Source: Thiofilum flexile DSM 14609
GTDB lineage: Bacteria > Pseudomonadota > Gammaproteobacteria > Thiotrichales > Thiotrichaceae
Reading direction: 5' to 3'
DNA: 64,000 bases
NCBI RefSeq assembly: GCF_000380185.1
Contig: NZ_KB904751.1
Span: 1 to 64,000, forward strand
A program made the translations under genes and the position numbers. Positions 30,005 through 38,265 of this stretch are shown here, in pieces. How positions within the stretch are numbered: the first letter of the stretch is position 1; every line of letters begins with the position of its first letter. The notes under the pieces are model-generated. The model was not told where the DNA came from. It made no database searches and saw only the letters and a program-made list of their open reading frames with translations.

Positions 30005-30391
30005 ATGCGTATTTTACACACTATGTTACGAGTGGGTGACTTAGATCGTTCGGTAAATTTTTATACTCAAGTGCTAGGTATGAGGGAGTTACGCCGTAAC
30101 GACTATCCTGCAGGTGAGTTTACGCTTGCTTTCTTAGGCTATGGCGCGGAATCCGAACATACGGCGCTAGAGCTGACCTATAACTACGGCGTGAGTAGCT
30201 ATGAAAAGGGTACAGCCTATGGGCATATGGCGTTTGAAGTGGATGATGTCTATGCCGCCTGTGAGCAAATGAAAGCGCAGGGTGTCAAGATTCTACGTGA
30301 TGCAGGACCTATGAATGCGGGTAAGACCATTATTGCTTTTATTGAAGACCCCGATGGTTATGCTATTGAGCTGATTGGTAAAAAATATTAG
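30005..30391 (+). CDS. gloA: lactoylglutathione lyase (glyoxalase I)
   Basis: GloA isomerises the methylglyoxal-glutathione hemithioacetal to lactoylglutathione. The 128-residue protein has the four metal ligands in the expected places: His5 in RILHTMLRVGDL, a Glu in TALELTYNYG, a His in AYGHMAFEVDD and a Glu in DPDGYAIELIG. The Met at 30005 is chosen because GAGGGAGA lies at proper spacing and the catalytic His is at residue 5 as in E. coli; the longer frame adds nine non-family residues. thiP follows eight bases after the stop. Confidence 0.96.
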   Translation: MRILHTMLRVGDLDRSVNFYTQVLGMRELRRNDYPAGEFTLAFLGYGAESEHTALELTYNYGVSSYEKGTAYGHMAFEVDDVYAACEQMKAQGVKILRDAGPMNAGKTIIAFIEDPDGYAIELIGKKY

Positions 30392-30399
30392 TACCACCT

Positions 30400-31983
30400 A
30401 TGCCACGTTTGTTCATTGGGTTAGGCCTATTAGCACTATTGAGTTTAGTAGGCCTCACAGTATTAGCCTTTTATGGTTTATTGCGCTTTAGCTCTGATAT
30501 TACCCTTAACTCCTTAGCCGATCCCTATATTCATGGGATTGTCTGGTTTTCGATTAAACAGGCCGCTTTAAGTGCTTTGTTGTCGGTAGTGTTGGGCTAT
30601 CTAATTGCTAGAGCGCTGTATTACTCGCCACAATTGCGCGGGCGAGCAGCGTTTTTGAGCCTATGCTTACTCGCCTTTGTGATGCCGACTTTGGTATTGG
30701 TAACAGGTTTAGTCGCACTCTTAGGGCGTAATGGTTGGCTAAGCCCCTTCTTAGGGGCGGATTGGAATTTATACGGCTTGCAAGGGATTTTATTAGCGCA
30801 TTTATATCTCAATATTCCCTTTGTGATTCGCGCCATTGTGCTGCAATTGCAGGCCATACCAGAGAGTAGTTGGCGCTTAGCGTTGCAATTAAAGCTCAGC
30901 CCGTGGCAGCGTTGGCGTTATATGGAGCTGCCTAGTGTGGGGGGGCGTTTAATTGTATTGGCGGGCTTTGTCTTTGTGCTGTGTTTTAATAGCTTTGCGG
31001 TGGTATTAGCCCTAGGGGGTGGGCCACAAGCTACTACGCTAGAGGTCGCCATTTATCAAGCGCTGAAGTACGACTTTAATATTAGTGAGGCATTAGTCTT
31101 AGCATGGTTGCAGTTTGGTATCGCGGGGGTGTTATTTGCGGTATTAGCGCGTTTTAGTTCGGGGGCGTGGCTGTCACCTGATACGGGGACGCAGCGTTAT
31201 TTGCCCACGCCTAGTCCTTGGGTACGTGGCGTTTATGTCTTACTGTATGGTGGGGCGTGGGTGCTGCTGGTATTGCCGATTTTGACCTTGATAGTGGAGG
31301 TGTGGGGGTTAGGATCAGGGCATTGGCAATCTATGCAACTCTTAAAACCTACCCTAGTCACTTTGGGTTTAGCCTTAGCGAGTGCGGTTAGTACGGTAGT
31401 GATGGCCTATTTAGTTTTGATTCCGGTACGTCAAGCAGTGCTAGCGCGGCAGCGAGTTTATTGGTTGTGGGAATGGCTTAGCTTACATAATCTAGTTGCA
31501 CCCGCTATGGTGTTATCGGTAGGTATTTATATTGTCGTGTTACGGGTGATGGATTTAGAACATTGGGGGCTAGTCTGGGTGGGGATAATTAATACCGCCT
31601 TATTAGTGCCGTTTGCCGTACAACAGCTTAAGCCGCAAGTATTACAATTTGATGCCCAGTATGAAAACCTCGTTTTGACCTTAAAGTTATCGTGGCGGGC
31701 GCGTTTGAGTGTGGAGCTACCGTGGTTACGAGATACTTTAGGCGCAGCGGGGGTATTGGTATTGCTATTAGCGATGGGTGAGGTGTCTATCTTTGCCATT
31801 TTTGGTACTGAACAAGCAACGAGTTTACCTTGGTTGATTTACAGTTATGCGAGTACGTACCGCTTGCCTGAAGCGGCTTTGGCTTCCTTAGTCTTATTGG
31901 TTCTATGCGGCGGGATTGTGGGGTTATGGGAATATATGCAGGTACGCAATACTAAAGTTAGGTCTATTCATGTTAGCCATTAA
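30400..31983 (+). CDS. thiP: thiamine ABC transporter permease ThiP
   Basis: The 527-residue inner-membrane protein has two homologous halves with about 12 membrane segments in all, and two EAA-type loops (around LALQLKLSPWQRWRYMELP and LVLTLKLSWRARLSVELP). The stretch YGLQGILLAHLYLNIPF and the motif LALGGGPQATTLEVAIYQAL are nearly those of ThiP from enterobacteria, which sets it apart from the related ferric-iron permeases. It overlaps thiQ by 14 bases. No thiB binding-protein gene is present in the window, and I see no TPP riboswitch in front of gloA-thiP. The nearest binding protein (33164, minus strand) is of the iron type. Confidence 0.85.
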   Translation: MPRLFIGLGLLALLSLVGLTVLAFYGLLRFSSDITLNSLADPYIHGIVWFSIKQAALSALLSVVLGYLIARALYYSPQLRGRAAFLSLCLLAFVMPTLVLVTGLVALLGRNGWLSPFLGADWNLYGLQGILLAHLYLNIPFVIRAIVLQLQAIPESSWRLALQLKLSPWQRWRYMELPSVGGRLIVLAGFVFVLCFNSFAVVLALGGGPQATTLEVAIYQALKYDFNISEALVLAWLQFGIAGVLFAVLARFSSGAWLSPDTGTQRYLPTPSPWVRGVYVLLYGGAWVLLVLPILTLIVEVWGLGSGHWQSMQLLKPTLVTLGLALASAVSTVVMAYLVLIPVRQAVLARQRVYWLWEWLSLHNLVAPAMVLSVGIYIVVLRVMDLEHWGLVWVGIINTALLVPFAVQQLKPQVLQFDAQYENLVLTLKLSWRARLSVELPWLRDTLGAAGVLVLLLAMGEVSIFAIFGTEQATSLPWLIYSYASTYRLPEAALASLVLLVLCGGIVGLWEYMQVRNTKVRSIHVSH

Positions 31984-32593
31984 ACAACTACAAGTGCAGC
32001 GCGGTAAGACACTTTTGCACTATGACCTGACTATTCCGAGTGGCAAAATCATCACTCTACAAGGGCGCAGTGGTGTGGGAAAAACGACGCTATTATTAAC
32101 CATTGCCGGATTTGAGCAACCCTTGAGTGGCGATATTGTCTGGCAAGGCGAGTCCTTAGTAAGGCTGCCTATTATTAAGCGCCCGGTCGCGATGTTATTT
32201 CAGGAACATAATCTATTTGAGCATGTAAGTATTGATAAAAACTTAGCGCTAGGTTTACCCTTACAAGATAATCAGTGTCTAGAGCAACGTTTAGAGCAGG
32301 CACTCATGCAGTTAGAAGTGCAGGAGCAGCGTTATAAAATGCCCGCGCAATTATCCGGTGGGCAGCGTCAACGTATGGCTTTAATTCGTACTTTATTAAG
32401 ACCCGAACCCTTGGTGTTATTAGATGAGCCTTTCGCGGAGCTGGATGCTAAAAGCCGAGTTTTAGCGGCGGATTGGGTACGTGAACAAGCGTTGGCTCAG
32501 GGTAAAACGGTATTGCTAGTGACCCATCAACAAGAAGATGTGGAGCGTATGGGGGGCGAAACCATTATTTTAGGGGATTTGATTGATAACTAA
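31970..32593 (+). CDS. thiQ: thiamine ABC transporter ATPase ThiQ
   Basis: The 207-residue ATP-binding subunit has Walker A GRSGVGKTTLLL, the signature LSGGQRQRMALIRTLL and Walker B PLVLLDEPFAELD, followed by the switch His in LLVTHQQEDVER. The stretch RPVAMLFQEHNLFEH closely matches ThiQ. The Met at 31970 (MLAIKQLQV) is used: the longer frame from 31916 only overlaps thiP. It is shorter than many ABC ATPases, lacking any C-terminal regulatory domain, as in ThiQ. Confidence 0.87.
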   Translation: MLAIKQLQVQRGKTLLHYDLTIPSGKIITLQGRSGVGKTTLLLTIAGFEQPLSGDIVWQGESLVRLPIIKRPVAMLFQEHNLFEHVSIDKNLALGLPLQDNQCLEQRLEQALMQLEVQEQRYKMPAQLSGGQRQRMALIRTLLRPEPLVLLDEPFAELDAKSRVLAADWVREQALAQGKTVLLVTHQQEDVERMGGETIILGDLIDN

Positions 32594-32687
32594 GCAGTAG
32601 CACAGTCGGTAGGGCTATGTTAAGATGCGCCCACCATTATTAAATTGATAACACTATAAACTGAATTAAAAAGGGTCTGAAATAACG

Positions 32688-33113
32688 ATGAAAAAGTACT
32701 TATTAGTCGCTTTAATGTTGGGGACTACTACTTTAGTAGCTTGTGGGGGATCATCAGACGCGCCTAAAGCACCAGAGACTAAACCTGCTGCTAGTGCTCC
32801 AGCACCTACACCCGCTGCATCCACTCCAGCGCCTACTCCAGCACCCGCTGCTGCAGTTCAGGCACCGACTCCTGCTCCAGTAGCAGCACCTGCCGCCGCT
32901 ACAGGGCCCTTAGCAGATTTGATCAAATCCGCTTGTGCTTGTACGGCTCCTGAGTGTGGTACTAAAGCGATGGGCGATTTAGTGGCGCTAGCTACCTCTG
33001 GTACAGCGATTGATTTACAAGGTCCCGATGTGGCGCAACTCAGTCAATGCATTATGGCTACCGGCATTGATAAAAACGAATTTATTAGCAAAATGCGCCA
33101 ATTACGTCAGTAA
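32688..33113 (+). CDS. hypothetical lipoprotein with Pro/Ala linker
   Basis: The 141-residue product has a lipoprotein signal (MKKYLLVALMLGTTTLVACG, lipobox LVAC, Cys19). It is followed by a Pro/Ala/Thr-rich spacer of about 50 residues made of APTPA-like units. The compact end (about 75-141) has four Cys (SACACTAPECGT and LSQCIM), probably two disulfides. I do not recognise the end domain. It has its own upstream A/T-rich region and ends in a convergent stem-loop. Confidence 0.8.
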   Translation: MKKYLLVALMLGTTTLVACGGSSDAPKAPETKPAASAPAPTPAASTPAPTPAPAAAVQAPTPAPVAAPAAATGPLADLIKSACACTAPECGTKAMGDLVALATSGTAIDLQGPDVAQLSQCIMATGIDKNEFISKMRQLRQ

Positions 33114-33122
33114 TAGGCATCT

Positions 33123-33146
33123 GGGGCAGTCACTATAGATTGCCCC
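33123..33146. terminator. convergent stem-loop
   Basis: GGGGCAGTC at 33123-33131 pairs with GATTGCCCC at 33138-33146 with one G-T pair. It lies between the lipoprotein gene and the convergent iron-binding-protein gene. Confidence 0.5.
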
Positions 33147-33163
33147 CATACTCAAATTCACCG

Positions 33164-34171
33164 CTACCGCCAACCCGCCTGATCCATTAATTTCACCGCC
33201 GCTCGATTATATTGACCTAGTGCGCTTAAATTCAGCGTATCTGCTTTAAAGTTCCCCCATGATCTTAGTTGCTCGCTTGTAAGGCTTTTATTGGTTACTG
33301 GATACTCACCATTTACTGTTGAATACCAGCGTTGAGCATCGTCTAGCGTCATATATTCCAATAGCTTAATGGCATTCGCTTTATTAGGAGCAGACGCTGT
33401 GATACCAGCACCACTAATATTAATATGGACACCGGTACTCGTTTGATTAGGCCAAAGCAGTCCCACTTTAGTGGCAGCTGCTTTTTGACTGCTGTCACCC
33501 CCAAATAGCATTTGAGCATAATAATAGGTGTTGCCTAGGGCTATATCACACTCACCGGCTGCTAGTGCCTTAATTTGATCTCTATCACCTCCTGATGGGG
33601 TGCGAGCTAAGTTGGCTACTAAACCTTTTGCCCACTCACCCGCTTTAGCTTCACCATAATTTGCAATCATTGCAGCGACTAAGGATTGATTGTAAATGCT
33701 GTTAGAGGAGCGCACACAAATACGACCTCTCCATTGGGGGAGTATCAAATCCTCATAGCTACGAATGTCATTAGGATTAATCCGCCCCTTCGCATAAAAG
33801 ATCACTCGTGCCCGTGAAGTTAGCCCAAACCAGCGTTGTTGAGGATCGCGCAAATGAGCAGGAATAACTTGTTGTAAACGTGATGAAGAGATGGGTTGTA
33901 AGACACCATATTGAGCGGCGCGTGCTAGGCGTCCGGCATCCGCCATGATCAATACATCCGCATTAGAGTTGGCACCTTCCCGTTTTAAACGCTCTAGTAA
34001 AGGATCATCATCACTGGTAATAAGATTGACTTTAATACCAGTATCTTTACTAAACGCGATGAGTAAGGGTTTGATTAAGGGTTCTTCACGAGCAGAATAC
34101 ACATTCACTTCATTAGCTAAAGCGGTAGAGCTAAGCAAGGTACTTGCTAGCAGTAAATAGATAAAGCGCAT
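33164..34171 (-). CDS. ferric-iron ABC transporter substrate-binding protein
   Basis: The 335-residue periplasmic protein has a signal peptide (MRFIYLLLASTLLSSTALA) and then EVNVYSAREEPLIKPLL, the start of the FutA/AfuA/FbpA iron-binding family. Later come the motif RGRICVRSSNSIYNQSLVAA and ALGNTYYYAQML, whose tyrosines are the iron ligands in this family. No iron-type permease or ATPase gene is adjacent. It lies 12 bases after the PiuC gene on the same strand, in the iron region, so it is probably Fur-controlled. Confidence 0.9.
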   Translation of the reverse strand: MRFIYLLLASTLLSSTALANEVNVYSAREEPLIKPLLIAFSKDTGIKVNLITSDDDPLLERLKREGANSNADVLIMADAGRLARAAQYGVLQPISSSRLQQVIPAHLRDPQQRWFGLTSRARVIFYAKGRINPNDIRSYEDLILPQWRGRICVRSSNSIYNQSLVAAMIANYGEAKAGEWAKGLVANLARTPSGGDRDQIKALAAGECDIALGNTYYYAQMLFGGDSSQKAAATKVGLLWPNQTSTGVHINISGAGITASAPNKANAIKLLEYMTLDDAQRWYSTVNGEYPVTNKSLTSEQLRSWGNFKADTLNLSALGQYNRAAVKLMDQAGWR

Positions 34172-34183
34172 ACTTAAAATCCT

Positions 34184-34867
34184 TTAGGTATTGGCCCAGC
34201 GGCGCATTAGATTGTGATAGACCCCTGAGAGACGCACGACATTAGGATGATTAAGTCCGACCTCGGAGGCTAGGGTTTGAATACTTTGATCAAGGTCATA
34301 TAAGAGGGCACGCTCACCATCATCACGTACCATACTTTGTAACCAAAAAAAGGCGCTAATACGTGCGCCCTGTGTTACCGGCATGACCTGATGTAAGCTA
34401 GTAGAGGGGTATAACACCATATCGCCCGTCTGGAGTTTGACGCTTTGATTGCCATAGGTGTCTTCAATGATTAATTCGCCGCCCTCGTAATCCTCCGGTG
34501 GGGTTAAGAATAGGGTGCAAGATAAATCGGTACGCATACGTACTATAGTGCCTGGAATATGGCGAATAGCATTATCGACATGAGTGCCAAAATGCCCCCC
34601 ATCTTGGTAGCAATTAAATAAGGGTGGGAAGATTTTTAAGGGTAAGGCGGCGGCAACAAAGGTCGGGCATTTGACCAACGCATCCAAAATAAAATCACCT
34701 AACGCACGAGCGACCGGATTCGATTCGGAGAGCTGACTATTATACTTGGCTTGCGCTGATTGTAGTCCGGCAGTGACTTTGCCGTCGACCCATTCGGTAC
34801 TTAAAAGCTGACTACGACAATAAGCAACCGCATCAGGACTGAGTACTTGAGGAATGGCGAGTAACAT
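34184..34867 (-). CDS. piuC: PKHD-type hydroxylase (PiuC/YbiX family)
   Basis: This Fe(II)/2-oxoglutarate-dependent dioxygenase family is linked to siderophore receptors. The 227-residue protein has the metal triad His96-x-Asp98 in FGTHVDNAIRH and His159 in TSLHQVMPV, with Arg169 in ARISAFFW for 2-oxoglutarate. It lies between the siderophore receptor gene and the iron-binding protein gene, as in piuA-piuC and fiu-ybiX pairs. Its reaction is not established in known members. Confidence 0.93.
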   Translation of the reverse strand: MLLAIPQVLSPDAVAYCRSQLLSTEWVDGKVTAGLQSAQAKYNSQLSESNPVARALGDFILDALVKCPTFVAAALPLKIFPPLFNCYQDGGHFGTHVDNAIRHIPGTIVRMRTDLSCTLFLTPPEDYEGGELIIEDTYGNQSVKLQTGDMVLYPSTSLHQVMPVTQGARISAFFWLQSMVRDDGERALLYDLDQSIQTLASEVGLNHPNVVRLSGVYHNLMRRWANT

Positions 34868-34983
34868 AGTTTTTATCCTTAAAATACTCTCTTATCCTAG
34901 GACAAGAGAGTAAACCAGTCCGGTGATACCGAACTCTGTGGAGCCAAACAACAGAGCACTGAATCCGGGACATATGATGAGGG

Positions 34984-37299
34984 TTAGAAATCGTAATTAA
35001 AGGTCACATTAATCGAGCGACCGGGGGCGACATAGGTAAAGGGGGCAGAGCTGCGATAAAACGCTTCATAAATCGTTTTATTTTCTACATTGTTAATGTT
35101 CAGTTGTGTCGTTAATTTTTTGGATACTTTATATTGTGCCATTAAGTCAAGGCGGGTAGATGAGGGGAGCATGACCTCATTACCATTCGCATCTTTAACG
35201 CTTGCGGCAAAGGTTCCGGCCTTGATTTTGTCCTTATAGGTGACAGCTCCACCCACCGCGAGCTTAGGTGTTACTTGATATTTGGTCTGGATATAGGCAC
35301 TTTTAGGTGCTACATTGGCTAGTTCTAGGCCAATATTAGAGGCTGTTGCGGAGTTCGTCACTTCGGTATCCAGATAGGCAACGCCACCTGTGACACTGAG
35401 TTTAGGCGTGATATTACCGGAAGCATTAAGCTCTACCCCTTGTACACGCACCTCACCCGATTGATGCGCTTCTTGACTCGTACCCGTCCCCGTAACTTCG
35501 ATTTTATTTTTCTTATCGGTTTGGAAAATAGCCGCTCCCACCGCGAGATTATCGCCGCGAATATTCCATTTAGTACCGACCTCTACGGTTTTATTTTCCT
35601 CAGGCTTTTTGAGTGCAACGGTTAATGGTGTGATACCACCATACTCCACACCGCCAGAGTCAAACATTTCGCCTGGTAAGTTCGCCGAGGTGCTCGCCGA
35701 GGCATAAAAGCTGGCATTTTCGCGCGGTTTATATATTAATCCGACGTGTCCACTGCTAAAGTTTGTACTATCAGATGAGTCTGAGTTGGAGTCATAAGTC
35801 CCCTCGCGGGCTTGGCGGGTAATATCAAATTGCTCATAGCGTAACCCCCCGAAGACTTGCCATTTTTTCCCGAATTTTACCGTATCCATCACATAGAAAG
35901 ATTTAACATCCGCCTCGACTAAAGAGGTGCTGTCACTGCGACTTTTAATACCCGGCGCAATAGCATGATTATCAGGGTCTTTGACGTTTATATTAGGCGG
36001 GACAACCCCTGTTGGGTTAGTGCTGGCATTATAGGTATCTAATACATAGCCCTGATTCGTCACCTTTTCTTTACTGAACTCGACACCACCGACTAGGGTA
36101 TGCTCCGTATTGCCCTTATGTAGTTCATGAGTAATTTGTGAGTTAATACCTTGAAATTTATTGGTAAAGCTAGCCGTCGAGGCACGATTAGTAATAGTGG
36201 TGCTATCGGTTAAACCATTAATACTAGACGGTGTTGAAACGATATAGTCATTGGTGGTTTCCCCTTTACGCACTTTTGTTGTCCAACGGGTGTTGGCGGT
36301 AAAGTCCACATCTATAGTGGAGGTGAAAATATCGGCTGAGGTATCTTGGAAATCGCGCCCGACTATGCCATAGAAATTATTACGATCGACTGCTGCTGGA
36401 GCATTGGTAGCACGATCCCATGGATGCCCACGATCGGGCATTTGCTCCCCTTTGAGATGATAGTAATCGGTGAGGATTTTAACTTTATCAGTTGCTTTGT
36501 AATCGGCAGATAAGGCTATGCCTTTGCGTTTATCATATACCTCATCACGTCCAGCAATATCCGAGTCTTGTACCATCACATTGGCGCGAACCTTGAGCTT
36601 ATCGTTAATAACGCGGTTAGCATCTAAGGTGGCACGTTTGTCATCACCTAAAGTCAGAGAGCCTTTAGTAAAATTAGTATTTTGCGGTTTTTTAGTAATA
36701 CTATTGATGGCTCCACCCGTTGTACCGCGACCTGCAAAGGTAGAACTGGCTCCTTTGGCAATTTCAATTTGTTCAGCAGCAAACACTTCGCGGGTAGTAA
36801 CCCCTGGATCACGCATACCGTCTACAAATACATCACCCCGTGCTTCAAAGCCACGAATAATAAAACGGTCGCCTTGTGCATTACCACCTTCCCCGGTGCC
36901 TAAGGTGATAGCGGGCTGTGTCCGCATTAAATCGCGTAGAGCAGTTGTACCAGTATCGGCTAATTGCTCTTTTCCTATGACGGTAATGGTTTTAGAGACA
37001 TTGAGTAATGGCTCAGTGAATTTATTATTACCGGACTTATCAATTTTATATGGTGCTTCATGATCGGCATTAGGGTTGGCGGCTGGTGCAGTCGCAGGCT
37101 TACGCTTTGCGGTAACAGTTACGCCTTCGAGAGTCGTTTCGTTAGTAACGGTGGTAGCGGCTGTTTCCGCCGCATAGCTAATAGGCATGAGTAGGGTACT
37201 GCCTAGGGCTAATAAAGTACCAGAGGCTAATGAGGCGTGACGCGTAGTTAATTGTGTAGTCGAACGTAAAGACAAGGGTTTGTAATCCAAACTCACCAT
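34984..37299 (-). CDS. TonB-dependent siderophore receptor (Fiu/PiuA type)
   Basis: The outer-membrane receptor of about 771 residues starts with a long signal region (ending MPISYAAETA), then the TonB box-like LEGVTVTAKRK. The plug domain has KTITVIGKEQLADTGTTALR and GDRFIIRGFEARGDVFVDGM. The beta-barrel ends in RSINVTFNYDF with a terminal Phe. The Met at 37299 (MVSLDYKPLSLRS) is chosen: GGGAG stands eight bases upstream, while the longer frame would start inside the Fur boxes. It pairs with piuC downstream and with exbB-exbD-tonB divergently, suggesting catecholate-type siderophore uptake. Confidence 0.93.
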   Translation of the reverse strand: MVSLDYKPLSLRSTTQLTTRHASLASGTLLALGSTLLMPISYAAETAATTVTNETTLEGVTVTAKRKPATAPAANPNADHEAPYKIDKSGNNKFTEPLLNVSKTITVIGKEQLADTGTTALRDLMRTQPAITLGTGEGGNAQGDRFIIRGFEARGDVFVDGMRDPGVTTREVFAAEQIEIAKGASSTFAGRGTTGGAINSITKKPQNTNFTKGSLTLGDDKRATLDANRVINDKLKVRANVMVQDSDIAGRDEVYDKRKGIALSADYKATDKVKILTDYYHLKGEQMPDRGHPWDRATNAPAAVDRNNFYGIVGRDFQDTSADIFTSTIDVDFTANTRWTTKVRKGETTNDYIVSTPSSINGLTDSTTITNRASTASFTNKFQGINSQITHELHKGNTEHTLVGGVEFSKEKVTNQGYVLDTYNASTNPTGVVPPNINVKDPDNHAIAPGIKSRSDSTSLVEADVKSFYVMDTVKFGKKWQVFGGLRYEQFDITRQAREGTYDSNSDSSDSTNFSSGHVGLIYKPRENASFYASASTSANLPGEMFDSGGVEYGGITPLTVALKKPEENKTVEVGTKWNIRGDNLAVGAAIFQTDKKNKIEVTGTGTSQEAHQSGEVRVQGVELNASGNITPKLSVTGGVAYLDTEVTNSATASNIGLELANVAPKSAYIQTKYQVTPKLAVGGAVTYKDKIKAGTFAASVKDANGNEVMLPSSTRLDLMAQYKVSKKLTTQLNINNVENKTIYEAFYRSSAPFTYVAPGRSINVTFNYDF

Positions 37300-37340
37300 A
37301 AAAACTCCCAAAATTTTTCTGACTGACTTAGTTGGTTTTA

Positions 37341-37393
37341 TAATGAGAATGATTCTTATTAATGTCAATATTGAAATGAGAATTATTTTCAAT
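37341..37393. promoter_or_regulatory. two Fur-box-like palindromes in the divergent promoter
   Basis: AATGAGAATGATTCTTATT at 37342-37360 and TTGAAATGAGAATTATTTTC at 37371-37390 both resemble the Fur consensus GATAATGATAATCATTATC. They lie between the receptor (minus) and exbB (plus), so iron-bound Fur could repress both transcripts. Confidence 0.8.
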
Positions 37394-37456
37394 TAGAGTG
37401 CGGCCCACAGTATTGACTGTGCTGTATCCATCTGTGGAACCTCTAGGAGTATTTTA

Positions 37457-37891
37457 ATGGAATTACTGAAACTCTACTTAGATCATGCGGTATTAGGTAT
37501 TTTGGGTTTAATGAGCTTTGTTATGTTGGCGCTAGTAATTGAGCGCTATATCTATTTTATTCGCGTGAAATTAGAAAACTTTCAGCATATTGAGTTACTT
37601 AAAGTCACACTGACACGCAATCTCACCACTATTTCATCGGTGGGTTCTAATGCGCCCTATATTGGTTTATTAGGTACTGTTTTAGGTATCTTAGTGACGT
37701 TTTATGAAATGGGGCAGGGCGGTAAGATTGATGTGAATAGCATTATGGTAGGTCTTGCGATGGCACTTAAAGCTACTGCTGCAGGTCTTGTGGTCGCTAT
37801 TCCAGCCATGTTGTTTTATAACGGTTTATTACGCAAAGTGGATGTATTAGTCGGGCGTTGGACTGCATTACAAGATGGGGTCAAGGCATGA
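37457..37891 (+). CDS. exbB: ExbB/TolQ-type proton channel
   Basis: The 144-residue inner-membrane protein has three membrane segments and the MotA/TolQ/ExbB core: NAPYIGLLGTVLGILVTFYE and AMALKATAAGLVVAIPAML. It energises TonB together with ExbD. It is a short ExbB, about 100 residues less than E. coli ExbB, lacking the periplasmic N terminus. AGGAG stands before the ATG. It is the first gene of exbB-exbD-tonB, with overlapping stops and starts. Confidence 0.94.
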   Translation: MELLKLYLDHAVLGILGLMSFVMLALVIERYIYFIRVKLENFQHIELLKVTLTRNLTTISSVGSNAPYIGLLGTVLGILVTFYEMGQGGKIDVNSIMVGLAMALKATAAGLVVAIPAMLFYNGLLRKVDVLVGRWTALQDGVKA

Positions 37892-38265
37892 AGCGTTTTG
37901 ACCAGATTAATATGATTCCGTTTATCGACATTATGCTAGTGCTATTGGCTATCGTGCTGACAACGGCGACGTTTGTATCACAGGGTCTGATTGAAGTGAA
38001 TTTGCCTGATGCGGAGCGTGTCACCGCCACACAGGGCGATAAAGTTCCGGTACAACTGGCTATTAATGAACAACGCCAGCTCTTTATACAAGAAGAAGCG
38101 ATTGCCTTTGATCAATTAATTGAGCGCTTAAGTCGTTATCAAGATGATGAGCTGATTGTACTACGCATTGATAAAGGTGTTCCCTTTGAGCAATTTGTGA
38201 AAGTACTAGACGCGCTAAAAAGCCGTCCTTTTAAAAACGTATCCATTCAAGCGCAGCAACCATGA
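37888..38265 (+). CDS. exbD: ExbD/TolR-type protein
   Basis: The 125-residue protein has a cytoplasmic N terminus and one membrane segment (INMIPFIDIMLVLLAIVLTT) with the essential Asp in PFIDIMLVLL. A periplasmic domain follows. The ATG at 37888 overlaps the exbB stop by ATGA; the longer frame upstream is only overlap. It works with ExbB to couple the proton gradient to TonB. Confidence 0.94.
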   Translation: MKRFDQINMIPFIDIMLVLLAIVLTTATFVSQGLIEVNLPDAERVTATQGDKVPVQLAINEQRQLFIQEEAIAFDQLIERLSRYQDDELIVLRIDKGVPFEQFVKVLDALKSRPFKNVSIQAQQP

